Below are positions 1-7,654 of a DNA stretch of 10,075 nt, one piece after another (the stretch's first letter is position 1; every line of letters begins with the position of its first letter). Both the position numbers and the translations under genes were made by a program. The stretch spans positions 189 through 10,263 of the forward strand of contig DIEQ01000022.1 of the NCBI GenBank assembly GCA_002418705.1, read 5' to 3'. Below the pieces are notes generated by a model, which saw nothing but the letters and a program-made list of their open reading frames with translations, did no database searches and was not told where the DNA came from. Source of the DNA: Mageeibacillus sp. UBA5770 (GTDB lineage Bacteria > Bacillota_A > Clostridia > Saccharofermentanales > Saccharofermentanaceae).

Positions 1-346
1 GCTCGCGCAGCTTTCTCCTGCTCAGGCTGTGTATATCAACCCCATTGAAAAGCGCTTCGCCGCCGGACTTTTCCGTTAGCCGCAGAAGCGTGCGGCCAAC
101 CGTCGTTTTGCCGCAGCCGGACTCGCCGACCAGACCCATGGTTGTTCCGCGCTTAATCTTAAAGGAAATACCATCGACTGCTTTGACATATCCTACGACA
201 CGCTGCAGGATACCATCTTTGATCGGGTAATACTTCTTGAGTTCATTGACTTCAAGGATGTACCGGTCATCATGAACCAGCGGAGTATATACATCCGGAA
301 TATCGGGGTTGAATTTCTCGGGTTTTGTCTCTTCATTCTCAGGCAT
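1..346 (-). CDS. oppF: OppF-type oligopeptide ABC transporter ATP-binding protein (N-terminal part, cut by window edge)
   Basis: This is the second ATPase of the peptide importer; it pairs with OppD on the cytoplasmic face and hydrolyses ATP to drive uptake. Only the first 115 residues are in the window; the rest lies beyond base 1. A Walker A motif GESGCGKT is visible at residues 74-81, after the OppF-like strand [14 protein letters not shown] and the phrase [11 protein letters not shown]. About 28 hydrophilic, acidic residues ([17 protein letters not shown]...) precede the ABC core. The ATG at 344-346 lies 1 nt after the oppD stop, and its ribosome site GGGGGAGGAG overlaps the end of oppD, so translation is probably coupled. 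Assignment to OppF rather than OppD rests on the order after oppD and on the YYP(I/V)K...VKAVD wording typical of OppF/DppF. The signature motif and Walker B are not visible. Peptide class is unknown, so DppF or AppF is equally possible. Confidence 0.93.
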   Translation of the reverse strand, partial: MPENEETKPEKFNPDIPDVYTPLVHDDRYILEVNELKKYYPIKDGILQRVVGYVKAVDGISFKIKRGTTMGLVGESGCGKTTVGRTLLRLTEKSGGEALFNGVDIHSLSRRKLRE

Positions 347-347
347 A

Positions 348-1514
348 TTACTCCTCCCCCTTCATTTCAGGATATCTGTAGCAGCTGACAAAATGTGTCG
401 GGGACAGCTGAATTTCAGCAGGATACACACCATCGCACTTTGTAAGGCGCAGTTCACAGCGATCCCTGAAATAACAATAATTCGGCATATTGATCGGGTT
501 CGGAACATTGCCGGGTATGCTGTAAAGACGCTCCACTGACTTATTGACCGCAGGCTTGGAAGCCATCAGTCCAATTGTGTAGGGATGTCTCGGACACTTG
601 AATACTTCCTGAACCGTACCCTTTTCAACGATACGGCCGGCATACATGACAACTACGTAATCTGCCATCTCGGCAATGACGCCAAGGTCATGCGTGATCA
701 GCATGATGCTGCTGTTGATCTTATCCTTCAAGTTCCTCAGAAGGTCAAGGATCTGAGCCTGAATCGTGACGTCAAGGGCCGTGGTAGGCTCATCGGCGAT
801 GATCAGGCGGGGACTGCAGGCAAGAGCCATGGCAATCATGATTCTCTGGCGCATACCGCCGGAGAGCTCATGCGGGTACATCTTATATACGCCCTCGCAA
901 TTGGCTATGCTGACAAGTTCAAGCATTTCGATGGTACGGGCCTTGACCTCATCCTTGGTCATCTCGGGATTGTGAAGTGCTATGACTTCATCAACCTGCA
1001 GACCAATACGGAAAACGGGGTTAAGGCTGGTCATAGGCTCCTGAAAAATCATCGACACTTTATTGCCGCGGATGGCCTGCATTTTTTCGCTGGGCATCCT
1101 GGCAATGTCAAAAACTTTCTCACCTGTATCGAACCGGATAGCACCGCTTACGATCTGACCCTGAGGACGCTGTACAATCTGCATGAGAGAAAGGCTGGTT
1201 ACGGATTTGCCGCAGCCGCTCTCGCCCACAACACCGACTGTTTTCCCGATAGGCACATCGAAGGAGACGCCGTCAACAGCCTTGACGGTTCCTGTATCCG
1301 TGAAAAAATACGTATGTAAGTCATCGAATTCCACAACATTTCCCGGACGTTTCATGGTCGTCGTATATTCCGACTCCGGTACATTCTTGCGATTGTTACG
1401 TTTCTCGAATTCACTCATGGTCTTTCTGTTCTTGCGCGAAATGATGCGCGACTGTTTCGCCGTGAGATAATTCGCTCTTTTGATTTTTGATTTTGTCAAT
1501 TTTTCTCTTATCAC
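348..1514 (-). CDS. oppD: OppD-type oligopeptide ABC transporter ATP-binding protein
   Basis: This is the first ATPase of the peptide importer. In the longest frame (GTG at 1523, 391 aa) it shows Walker A GESGCGKS (100-107), the Q-loop glutamine (161, in [11 protein letters not shown]), the signature LSGGMRQR (220-227), Walker B with [12 protein letters not shown] (240-251) and the H-loop histidine (278, in ITHDLG). The C-terminal oligopeptide-transporter extension is present, with cysteines at 350, 356, 363 and 381, a set known in this family to be able to hold an Fe-S cluster. The start is uncertain. I chose the GTG at 1514 because AAGGTG lies 6 nt before it; GTG 1523 has no ribosome site, and ATG 1418 (MSEFEKRN...) has only a weak AGAAAG. 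The ABC core begins only near residue 64, so the protein starts with a long Lys/Arg-rich tail unless translation begins at 1418. The gap to oppC is 36 nt. All catalytic motifs are intact. Confidence 0.95.
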   Translation of the reverse strand: MIREKLTKSKIKRANYLTAKQSRIISRKNRKTMSEFEKRNNRKNVPESEYTTTMKRPGNVVEFDDLHTYFFTDTGTVKAVDGVSFDVPIGKTVGVVGESGCGKSVTSLSLMQIVQRPQGQIVSGAIRFDTGEKVFDIARMPSEKMQAIRGNKVSMIFQEPMTSLNPVFRIGLQVDEVIALHNPEMTKDEVKARTIEMLELVSIANCEGVYKMYPHELSGGMRQRIMIAMALACSPRLIIADEPTTALDVTIQAQILDLLRNLKDKINSSIMLITHDLGVIAEMADYVVVMYAGRIVEKGTVQEVFKCPRHPYTIGLMASKPAVNKSVERLYSIPGNVPNPINMPNYCYFRDRCELRLTKCDGVYPAEIQLSPTHFVSCYRYPEMKGEE

Positions 1515-1550
1515 AGCACTCACCTTATTTTCAAAATATGCGGATTGCTC

Positions 1551-3425
1551 TCATCGTTTCATTTTGGGATCAAAGGCATCCCGGAGTCCGTCACCAATAA
1601 AGTTGAACCCGAGAACGGTTACCAGGATGCAGAAACCTGCAGGAATCCAGACGAACCAGTAATTGGTCATGACATATACGTTGCTGACAGCATTGATAAT
1701 GTTGCCCCATGACGCGAACGGGAACTTGACGCCAAGCCCGAGGAAGCTCAGGACTGATTCAGTCAGGATCGTTCCGCCGAGGCTCATCGTTGCAATAACA
1801 ATCAGCTGGGGAATAACATTGGGCACAAGATGCTTGAAGATCTTCCGGTAGACGGAGATTCCCGTTGCTTCAGCGGCAACCATGAACTCCTGCTCACGCA
1901 GGGACAGGATCTGTCCGCGGACAATTCGTGCAATACCGGGCCAGCCGAGGAAGCCGAGAATAAGCATCAGGTAAATCATACGAAGTTGTGGGTCTACCCT
2001 CTGTGCATCCATGATGGCACCGATAATAATGATCAGCGGTATGGACGGGATGCAGTTAAAAATATCAACAATACGCATCAGCAGATTATCCAGCCATTTG
2101 CCGAAATATCCCGACAAGCCGCCGAGAATAACTCCGAGCATGGTCTCAATGATAACAACAACAAATCCGATCATAAGCGAGATTCTGCCGCCGTACATCA
2201 GACGTGTGATGATGTCCATGCCGTTGCCGTCCGTACCGAGCCAGTGCTCTTTGGAAGGGCTCTCAAAATCCCTGATGACCATCGTATTCGTTTCCGTCTT
2301 GACCAGCCACTGCTTATCATCACGAATAATGCTGAACTCCTTCTCACCGGATGCATCCGTGTACTTGAAAGAAGCAGCGCCTTCGCTGACTGCGGCCCTG
2401 GCTGCATCCTCAAACTCTATTGTCAGGAATATATCGGGATAAAGCGGCTGAATAACCCATTTTGAAACAACGGCATATTCCGTTTTCTGCGCAGCATCAA
2501 CCAGATAAATATTGGCGATTTCACCGTCTTTTTTAACCTGGAAAGTTGATCCATCGACTTCAAATGTAGTATTATCGCCCTTATTTATGGCCAGTTCAGC
2601 CTGATAGTTGAAGTCGAAGCTCTCCAGGGTATCAGCACTTGCATAGTCAAAAACCTGGAGTCCGCCAAGGGCAATATCTGATTCAACATACGCGGCAAAG
2701 AATTTCTTATCTTTGGCAACGGTATATGTAATCCCGTCTGCATCAAAAGTGGCAAGGCCTTCTTTTACGGCTGTTTTAAAATTTGCATCAAAGGCATCGG
2801 AACCTGTGTGACCGTCACTATATGTAATAATCGGATTCTTGGTGGTACCGCCGGCCGTGGCTATCTTTTCCAGTTCTGTTATGAGATAGAAGGCTTCACC
2901 GACATTCGTCAGTGAATACGTTCTGCCCTGTGACTGAAAAGTATCGGCTTTCTTGTTTACGGCCAGAACAAACTGAGCCTGTGCCGACATTGGCAGTGTT
3001 TTGCCTTCAGCCTCGGTAAAGCGGAATTCAGTATTTTGCGTGATTCCTGCGTAATTCTTAGACATGTCAACATATTCGGTGAAGACCTGACTCTCCCCGT
3101 AAGGCATGAGCCAGCCTCCGACAAAGGAGAACAGCGCCATGACAGCAATGCAGACAACACCTACAATGGCAAGCATATTCCGGATAAACCTGCGGAATAC
3201 AAGCATATACGGTGAAAGAACTTTAATGCGCTGCTCATCATCGAGCGTACCTGCGGTACTGATATGCTGATTCTGCTTGGGAGCCGGAGCAGCAGGAACA
3301 CCGGGAAGGACCGCGACATCGAGGACCAGATCGAGATCCACGTCTCTGTCTGCCTGCTTGTTCAGATCTTTTTCCTCAGTAATTTCCCTTTTGATTATTT
3401 TGTTTATTTCCTTATTCTTATCCAT
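1551..3425 (-). CDS. oppC: OppC-type oligopeptide ABC transporter permease with a large extracytoplasmic insert
   Basis: This is one of the two channel-forming permeases of the peptide importer. At 624 aa it is about twice the usual OppC length (about 300). Residues 1-80 are a hydrophilic N-terminal tail with a Pro/Ala-rich part (PGVPAAPAPK). TM1 is about 83-106. Residues about 111-388 are an extra domain that by topology lies outside the membrane. The classical OppC core follows: HWLGTDGNGMDIITRLMYG (394-412), TM2 about 415-437, TM3 about 457-473, TM4 about 482-499, the EAA loop contacting the ATPase (518-535: EATG, then KHLVP), TM5 about 540-562, TM6 about 590-610, and the ending GDGLRDAFDPKMKR. 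The ATG at 3425 has GAGGGGGG about 5 nt upstream and follows oppB by 14 nt. The reading frame is unbroken and the core motifs are intact, so the insert is not an assembly artefact. Large OppC permeases are, to my knowledge, seen in some Clostridia; the role of the insert is unknown. Confidence 0.95.
   Translation of the reverse strand: MDKNKEINKIIKREITEEKDLNKQADRDVDLDLVLDVAVLPGVPAAPAPKQNQHISTAGTLDDEQRIKVLSPYMLVFRRFIRNMLAIVGVVCIAVMALFSFVGGWLMPYGESQVFTEYVDMSKNYAGITQNTEFRFTEAEGKTLPMSAQAQFVLAVNKKADTFQSQGRTYSLTNVGEAFYLITELEKIATAGGTTKNPIITYSDGHTGSDAFDANFKTAVKEGLATFDADGITYTVAKDKKFFAAYVESDIALGGLQVFDYASADTLESFDFNYQAELAINKGDNTTFEVDGSTFQVKKDGEIANIYLVDAAQKTEYAVVSKWVIQPLYPDIFLTIEFEDAARAAVSEGAASFKYTDASGEKEFSIIRDDKQWLVKTETNTMVIRDFESPSKEHWLGTDGNGMDIITRLMYGGRISLMIGFVVVIIETMLGVILGGLSGYFGKWLDNLLMRIVDIFNCIPSIPLIIIIGAIMDAQRVDPQLRMIYLMLILGFLGWPGIARIVRGQILSLREQEFMVAAEATGISVYRKIFKHLVPNVIPQLIVIATMSLGGTILTESVLSFLGLGVKFPFASWGNIINAVSNVYVMTNYWFVWIPAGFCILVTVLGFNFIGDGLRDAFDPKMKR
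2301..2975 (-). repeat. Four degenerate protein-level repeats in the OppC insert
   Basis: Within the OppC insert, four segments share the pattern aromatic - A/V - x3-5 - G/K - x3 - F - x3 - G - x2 - Y/F - x - V/L/I - ... - aromatic-L/V. They begin near residues 151 (QFVLAVNKKADTF), 215 (NFKTAVKEGLATF), 272 (FNYQAELAINKGDNTTF) and 337 (EFEDAARAAVSEGAASF). They continue with GRTYSL, GITYTV, GSTFQV and KEFSII, and end in FYLI, AAYV, IYLV and QWLV. The lead aromatics are about 64, 58 and 64 residues apart. The repeats are visible only in the protein; I see no DNA-level repeat, which suggests old duplications that have diverged. The alignment was made by eye. Confidence 0.6.
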
Positions 3426-3439
3426 AATTCCCCCCTCAC

Positions 3440-4426
3440 TTAGCTGACTCGGACTCGCGGATCGACAACGGCGTACAAAATATCCGCTATCAGGGTTCCA
3501 AGCAATGTCAGTGCAGCTAAAAACACCAGATAAAACATAGAGAAGGGTATATCGCCGGCAATCATAGCCTTATAGGATGTCCAACCGATTCCGGGAATCT
3601 GGAACAGAGTCTCTGTAATCAGTGCTCCGGCAAAAAGACCGGGCAATGTTCCGCCGATAATGGTAACAATGGGAATCAGCGTATTACGGAATGCGTGATA
3701 GTTGATGACCCGTCTTTCTGACAGGCCCTTTGCCCTGGCTGTCCGGATATAATCCGAATTAAGGACTTCGAGCATATTAGTACGTGTATACCTCATCAGA
3801 GAGCCGATGCTGATTATAACCAGTGTCAGGACAGGCAGCACCAGGTGACTGCCCATATCCAGAAGCTTGCCGGGGGTATCCAATTGTTCATAATACCGGC
3901 CGACAATACCATAAAGGTCAAACCATCCCAGCTTTATCGAAAACCCAAGCTTGAGTAAAGTTGCAAAGAAAAATGTAGGCAGCGAAATTCCGATGAGTGC
4001 AACAACCGTGATGGCATAATCCGTCCGGCTGTACTGCTTTCTTGCCGATATAATTCCCAGGGGAACGGCAATGATCAGTTCCAGGATAAAAGAAATCGCG
4101 CCTAAAACAAAAGAAAACCAGATGACTTCCGTAAACTTCTCCGTCACCGGTACATTATAAAACCAGCTGTCGCCAAAATCCCCGCGAATAGCCGATCCCA
4201 GCCATTTAAAGAAGCCTGGAACAATGCCCAGATCAAGACCATATACAGCATTGAGCTGCGCAAGCCACTGAGAATAACTTTTTGCTCCCGGTGTGTTGGA
4301 TCTTTCACGTGCAATCGCTTCAACATACGATGTCGGTATGAACCGCATGATGGTGTATATGATGAAGGCCACAAAAAACAGGATGAGGATGCTCCACAGG
4401 AGCCTCTTTACGATAAATTTACGCAT
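3440..4426 (-). CDS. oppB: OppB-type oligopeptide ABC transporter permease
   Basis: This is the partner permease that forms the peptide channel with OppC. It starts MRKFIVKRLLWSILIL, the usual OppB opening with TM1 at about residues 8-28. A roughly 70-residue outer segment follows, ending GDFGDSWFYNVPVTEKF. Further TM segments lie near 102-126, 137-159, 194-211, 252-272 and 296-321. The EAA loop is DYIRTARAKGLSERRVINYH followed by AFRNTLIP (225-252), and the protein ends with the family phrase ADILYAVVDPRVR. Length (328 aa) is normal, unlike OppC. I chose ATG 4426 over the in-frame GTG 4438 because the only ribosome-like sequence, AGAAGGTG, overlaps that GTG and sits 9 nt before the ATG; the ATG start also matches family N-termini. 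The gene follows oppA after a hairpin-containing gap and precedes oppC by 14 nt. Confidence 0.96.
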   Translation of the reverse strand: MRKFIVKRLLWSILILFFVAFIIYTIMRFIPTSYVEAIARERSNTPGAKSYSQWLAQLNAVYGLDLGIVPGFFKWLGSAIRGDFGDSWFYNVPVTEKFTEVIWFSFVLGAISFILELIIAVPLGIISARKQYSRTDYAITVVALIGISLPTFFFATLLKLGFSIKLGWFDLYGIVGRYYEQLDTPGKLLDMGSHLVLPVLTLVIISIGSLMRYTRTNMLEVLNSDYIRTARAKGLSERRVINYHAFRNTLIPIVTIIGGTLPGLFAGALITETLFQIPGIGWTSYKAMIAGDIPFSMFYLVFLAALTLLGTLIADILYAVVDPRVRVS

Positions 4427-4476
4427 ATATCCGTACACCTTCTACTTGGATTGCTTTTATTGACCAATAAACCCGC

Positions 4477-4520
4477 TGACATAACTTGAGCCCATCGCTG
4501 CGATGGGCTCAAGCATGTCA
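4477..4520 (-). other. Long hairpin between oppA and oppB (probable mRNA processing or attenuation element)
   Basis: The oppA-oppB gap holds a perfect 14-bp inverted repeat, CTTGAGCCCATCGC (4485-4498) and GCGATGGGCTCAAG (4500-4513), separated by one base. An outer 6-bp arm, TGACAT (4477-4482) with ATGTCA (4515-4520), extends it across a 2-by-1 internal loop. It begins 21 nt after the oppA stop. No T-tract follows on the minus strand (the continuation is AGCGGGTTTATTGG), so it is not a classical full terminator. Hairpins after binding-protein genes commonly protect the upstream message or cause partial stops, which would give excess OppA over OppBCDF. That role is inferred. Confidence 0.8.
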
Positions 4521-4541
4521 ACTCATTAGGTGCAATCAGAT

Positions 4542-7025
4542 TCAGTTCATTTCCAGGAGTTCGATATCATTCATCCAGACCCAGAAGGTGGTGATATCAG
4601 GAGTGACTGTTTCCATGTTTACTCTCTCAGGGCTGAAGAGGATGCAGTTCTGGCGCTGATAGATTGGTATTTCAACAGCCCAGTCAATGATGACATCAAG
4701 TGCGGCCTTATAGGTGGCCTTTCTAAATGCCTGATCATCACTTGTTCTTGCGTCCATGATCAGCTGATCAAGCTCAGCATCAGCAATATGGTAGTGGTTG
4801 GATTCAGAAGAACCGGGAAGTCCGATGATGTTGCCGGAGTAGTAAATCTGGTACATGTCAGGATCGATCGTTGCGCCCCAGGCAGCACACCACAGTTCCT
4901 GTGATCCTGCATCAAGCTTATCCCACAGTACGTTGGAGTCGGTCGGGTCATTGATGATCAGGGTGATGCCGATGGAAGCGAAGGCTTCCTTGGCCTGTGT
5001 CAGAAGCATGAAGGAAGGATGGTCACCTGCGCCGTCGCCGGGGATGACTACTTCGTATTCAAGCTTTGCGCCGTCCGGAGCAGCTGTGAACATACCTGTT
5101 GCTTCGTCAAATGTATAGCCGGCAGCGATGAGATAGTCAATGGCAGCCTTAACAGCAGCATCGTACTTATCATCAGAAGACATGCTGGATGTGTAGATGT
5201 CCGAGCCGTCAACAGCGGTTGAGAAGGCAACTTTGTATCCGTCATCTGTCGGCTGAGGTGCAGCCCAGGATGTGTTGGATATCGGGTAGTTGATAACGGA
5301 AGCTCTCTCGCCATAATAGCTGTCAACTGTCAAGTCACGGTATGCGGCCAGAATGGTCGCAATACCCTTGCGGAGGTTCTTGCTGGCATCGGAATCCGGC
5401 TCGCCGGCTACGTTGATCGTATCCGCGTTCATGCCGATGTAACCATATCCAAGATTGTCAACAGTCGTTGTAACCATCTTGTCGCCTACGGTCTCCCCAT
5501 TGGAGTTGTAGCCGATGATTTCTTCGATACCTGCTGTCGTGAAGTTAGGATCTGTAATATCGATAGTGCCTGTGCCGATACCGGAAATCTTGTCGGCATC
5601 ATCAGTCTCTTTGAACTGGACATTCATTGTCTTGGGCTCGCCCTTATAATAGAATTCATTGGCTTCAAAGTATACAACCTTGTTCTCGAACTTGATGAAC
5701 TTGTAAGGACCGGCGCCCATCGGCTGCGTTGTCTTGGACTGTACGCCGGACAGATCGCTGAAGTCAAAGCCGAACATGTTGTTCTCATAATCGTACTTAG
5801 CCGGATCGCCGTAATAGTGAAGAGGAGCAACGTCGACGCCCATGCTGTAGATAGCAGTGGCATCAAAACCGTCAACTGTGATCTCAACTTCTGTATCGCT
5901 CAGCTTCTTGATACCGGAAATGTTCGGGATACCTTCGGTACCCATTTCTTCGTCGAGGGGGCCCCAGTATCCGATAAACTCAGATCTGGTCTTATCACTG
6001 ACGGAAATTCCTTCCGGATCGGCAGCTTCAACGCCCCAATATGCATCCGGATCGCCTTCATAAGCGAGATATGTCTCATTATAATAATCTGTGATAGTCG
6101 GGAATGTGCCGGCCTTGAGGTCATAGGCTGCACCGGATGCCGAGGTCAGCACGCCGTCAACAACTTCTCCGTAGCCCCACATAGCCATACCGAAGGCAAT
6201 CTGAAGTCCTTCACTTGCCGTTACTTCATCTTCCGTGAAACCAATGGTATCTGGAGCATAGCTCAGATAGTTCCCCATGACAAAATCTACGATGGCCTGA
6301 ACGTCTGTCGTCCAGTTATCAGTAAGCTTTGTCCAGAAGTAATCCTGCTGCTCAGCTGTCCATGCATCGCCCTCGGCCCATTCGTGGTCCGGGCCTGCTG
6401 CAAATATCTCGTCATACATGGCGAAATACTTGTCGTAGACGACGCTTGTCGTCTGTGTGCGATAGTCATTAAGACCCTGAATCGCAACAGAGGACATCGT
6501 TACAGATCCGAGATAGCTCGGATCAAGGAAAACATAATATGAGAATATGACGTCGTCAGCAGTCATGAGTTCTCCGTCGCTGAACTTAACATCATCGCGG
6601 ATCGTCCACTTGTATGTTGTAACATCTGCAGTCTCGTCATAGTTGACATCAATATTGGCAAGACCCTTGTAAGTATAATCGGTGCCGTTGTATGCGACTG
6701 TCTCACCCTCAATGGCATTGTAGATAATACCGCCGGCTCTGTCTGTAGTCAGCAGCGGCTCATGCGTCATGCTGGAAACATCCTGATCATAGGCCGTATC
6801 CGAGAAGAACGGGCTGAACTTCTCACTGAACGTTGAATAACCTACAACCAGCGGAGTCGTGTTAACCGGTGCAGTCGTCTCTGCCGCTGTGGCTTCTGTA
6901 GCCTCAGCTGTGGTTGCAGCTGTCGTGGCGTCGGTATCCGATTTCTTACAGGCGGATACCATGCTGGCGCCCATAGAAAGTGCTACGACAAGCGACAGGA
7001 TCTTCATAAACTTCATTTTCTTCAT
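4542..7025 (-). CDS. oppA: OppA-type oligopeptide-binding lipoprotein (SBP_bac_5 family), enlarged
   Basis: This is the extracytoplasmic peptide-binding lipoprotein of the importer. Residues 1-25 are a lipoprotein signal (MKKMKFMKIL..., hydrophobic core, lipobox VSAC with the lipidated Cys at 26). A Thr/Ala/Glu-rich linker follows to about residue 57. Family landmarks are YKWTIRDDVKFSDGE and MTADDVIFSYYVFLDPSY (138-171), MGAGPYKFIKFENKVVYFEAN (436-456) with FYYKGEPKTMNVQF (458-471), and LRKGIATILAAYRDL (551-565) in the hinge and C-terminal lobe. The C-terminal part DDQAFRKATYKAALDVIID and VEIPIYQRQN is also typical. At 827 aa it is well above the usual 540-600; about 200 extra acidic/aromatic residues lie between about 172 and 378. 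AAAGGAGG sits 7 nt before ATG 7025. It is the first gene of the operon; the peptide specificity cannot be read from the sequence. Confidence 0.96.
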   Translation of the reverse strand: MKKMKFMKILSLVVALSMGASMVSACKKSDTDATTAATTAEATEATAAETTAPVNTTPLVVGYSTFSEKFSPFFSDTAYDQDVSSMTHEPLLTTDRAGGIIYNAIEGETVAYNGTDYTYKGLANIDVNYDETADVTTYKWTIRDDVKFSDGELMTADDVIFSYYVFLDPSYLGSVTMSSVAIQGLNDYRTQTTSVVYDKYFAMYDEIFAAGPDHEWAEGDAWTAEQQDYFWTKLTDNWTTDVQAIVDFVMGNYLSYAPDTIGFTEDEVTASEGLQIAFGMAMWGYGEVVDGVLTSASGAAYDLKAGTFPTITDYYNETYLAYEGDPDAYWGVEAADPEGISVSDKTRSEFIGYWGPLDEEMGTEGIPNISGIKKLSDTEVEITVDGFDATAIYSMGVDVAPLHYYGDPAKYDYENNMFGFDFSDLSGVQSKTTQPMGAGPYKFIKFENKVVYFEANEFYYKGEPKTMNVQFKETDDADKISGIGTGTIDITDPNFTTAGIEEIIGYNSNGETVGDKMVTTTVDNLGYGYIGMNADTINVAGEPDSDASKNLRKGIATILAAYRDLTVDSYYGERASVINYPISNTSWAAPQPTDDGYKVAFSTAVDGSDIYTSSMSSDDKYDAAVKAAIDYLIAAGYTFDEATGMFTAAPDGAKLEYEVVIPGDGAGDHPSFMLLTQAKEAFASIGITLIINDPTDSNVLWDKLDAGSQELWCAAWGATIDPDMYQIYYSGNIIGLPGSSESNHYHIADAELDQLIMDARTSDDQAFRKATYKAALDVIIDWAVEIPIYQRQNCILFSPERVNMETVTPDITTFWVWMNDIELLEMN

Positions 7026-7654
7026 TACGAAACCCTCCTTTGTGCCTTCTTTTCATTTGGTAGAAATTTGTTGCTCACCCCGGGATAGAAAGAACATAAC
7101 CGGTTACGGCGATAATCCGAACTATTCGAGGCTGAACATGATTGTTTAGGACGGCTAAATGAGATCGAGTATTGAAAATATATATTGAATAGAATATCAC
7201 CCAAAGTAAGCAAATGCAATTCATCCGGTCTGATTCAGCTGTCCGGAAACGACATATTTTTCTGAGTATTTTTCGAACTTCACTATGATAACGTAGTATT
7301 CGCTGCGCGGACAAACGATTTCAAGCCGTGGATTTTCTGTCTTTTTTTGCAAATTTTATGCAATTTTTGTGTAAATTATGCATAATCGGACAAATTGCCG
7401 GCAGCCCGGACAAACTCAAAAAACCACCTTTTTTCGGGCACTTTCGGGCCTGTTTTCGATTGTTTTTCGCAAGGAAAAAATGTCTGAATTTCCTGTAAAA
7501 ACGTATACTTATCCAGAATAATGCAGACATAACCAATCATGTCTTTTGACTTATTTTACCGTGCTCCGCCCATTAATAATCATGCTCCACATAATGGAGG
7601 ATTCATTGAAATTGTTATTCATTTCAGCTTACAAATCAAACAAACAATCACATA
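7026..7654 (-). other. AT-rich non-coding stretch, probable long 5' leader of the opp operon
   Basis: I see no convincing gene here. Open frames such as the TTG-started 71-codon frame on the minus strand at 7321-7536 lack ribosome sites and family resemblance. Visible structure: a 10-bp palindrome TAACCGGTTA (7097-7106); three CGGACAAA copies; a 12-bp palindrome ATTATGCATAAT (7375-7386); spaced TTTCG motifs (7432-7469); and a dyad AGACAT-N8-ATGTCT (7525-7544). A weak second promoter for the minus strand could be TTGTCC-18-TATCAT (7285-7314), whose -35 lies inside one CGGACAAA copy. The stretch ends at the strong oppA ribosome site. Treating it as a leader depends on the promoter called at 7655-7660. 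Confidence 0.4.
7308..7414. repeat. Three copies of the octamer CGGACAAA
   Basis: CGGACAAA occurs at 7308-7315, 7387-7394 and 7407-7414, all in the same orientation (TTTGTCCG on the minus strand). The starts are 79 and 20 bp apart. The 20-bp spacing of the last two is close to two helical turns, as expected for a protein bound to one face of the DNA. The copies lie only in the non-coding stretch upstream of oppA. No known regulator is assigned. Confidence 0.4.

Noticed and set aside
585..1319. 244-codon plus-strand open frame opposite oppD
   Set aside because: It lies wholly antisense to an intact oppD with all ABC motifs. The translation resembles no family, and no ribosome site was seen.
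4477..4520. The oppA-oppB hairpin as a true terminator
   Set aside because: No T-tract follows, and oppB has no visible promoter of its own, so transcription should continue through it.
5817..6542. 241-codon plus-strand open frame opposite oppA
   Set aside because: Antisense to a well-supported gene; its openness follows from oppA codon use.
7321..7536. 71-codon minus-strand frame in the non-coding stretch
   Set aside because: It starts at TTG with no ribosome site, and its composition reflects AT-rich DNA rather than a protein family.
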